5,439 bases of DNA from an uncultured Mucispirillum sp. (GTDB lineage: Bacteria > Chrysiogenota > Deferribacteres > Deferribacterales > Mucispirillaceae): contig CAMWVK010000136.1 in NCBI GenBank assembly GCA_947177675.1, forward strand, positions 1-5,439, given 5' to 3'. Of this stretch, positions 5,413 to 5,439 are shown one piece after another. How positions within the stretch are numbered: position 1 is the first letter of the stretch; every line of letters starts with the position of its first letter. Both the position numbers and the translations under genes were made by a program. The notes beneath the pieces were generated by a model. The model ran no database searches and was not told the origin of the DNA. It saw nothing but the letters and a program-made list of their open reading frames with translations.

Positions 5413-5439
5413 ATGATTATTGCATCAAGTGTATTATAT
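5413..5439 (+). CDS. Possible start of a further gene (nine codons visible)
   Basis: An ATG at 5413 opens a frame reading Met-Ile-Ile-Ala-Ser-Ser-Val-Leu-Tyr to the window end. A weak GGTG ribosome-binding sequence lies 4 nt upstream, and it follows the napA terminator by about 25 nt. Nine codons are too few for any assignment, and the frame could be chance. Confidence 0.3.

Noticed and set aside
1..5439. CRISPR array, tRNA or rRNA genes, insertion sequence
   Set aside because: No regularly spaced repeats, cloverleaf, ribosomal RNA segments, transposase frame or long terminal inverted repeats were seen.

Overview
The window is AT-rich and its codon usage favours A/T-ending codons. It looks like a compact module for respiratory nitrate ammonification (nitrate to nitrite to ammonium) in an anaerobic, Gram-negative-type bacterium. 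The combination of low GC, a NapM-like tetraheme cytochrome joined to NapA, and an octaheme rather than pentaheme nitrite reductase fits the Deferribacterota. A low-GC gut member such as Mucispirillum is my best guess, but this is inference from composition and gene content, not a database result.

Layout. At the left edge, on the minus strand, is the 5' part of a gene whose N-terminus resembles ResB/CcsB-type cytochrome c biogenesis proteins; it runs off the window at base 1. Next, also on the minus strand, is a complete octaheme cytochrome c nitrite reductase (412-2280) with a strong intrinsic terminator just after its stop. A 191-bp divergent intergenic region (2281-2471) follows. It holds two extended -10 promoters facing outward and a 7-bp-arm palindrome about midway between them. 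On the plus strand are a small tetraheme cytochrome c (NapM-like, 2472-2879) and, 14 bp later, a complete periplasmic nitrate reductase catalytic subunit NapA (2894-5338). A hairpin terminator closes that unit, and a possible new start codon lies in the last 27 bases.

How the genes work together. NapM would pass quinol-derived electrons to NapA, which reduces nitrate to nitrite in the periplasm. The divergently transcribed octaheme enzyme would reduce nitrite by six electrons to ammonium. All three are exported multiheme or Fe-S/Mo proteins. The ResB-like gene downstream of the octaheme enzyme could supply heme ligation, possibly for its unusual CXXCK heme site. The shared palindrome suggests joint control of the two arms. 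No napB, napC, napD, napG, napH or nrfH is present in the window, so the quinol dehydrogenase and the NapA chaperone must be encoded elsewhere or be different proteins.
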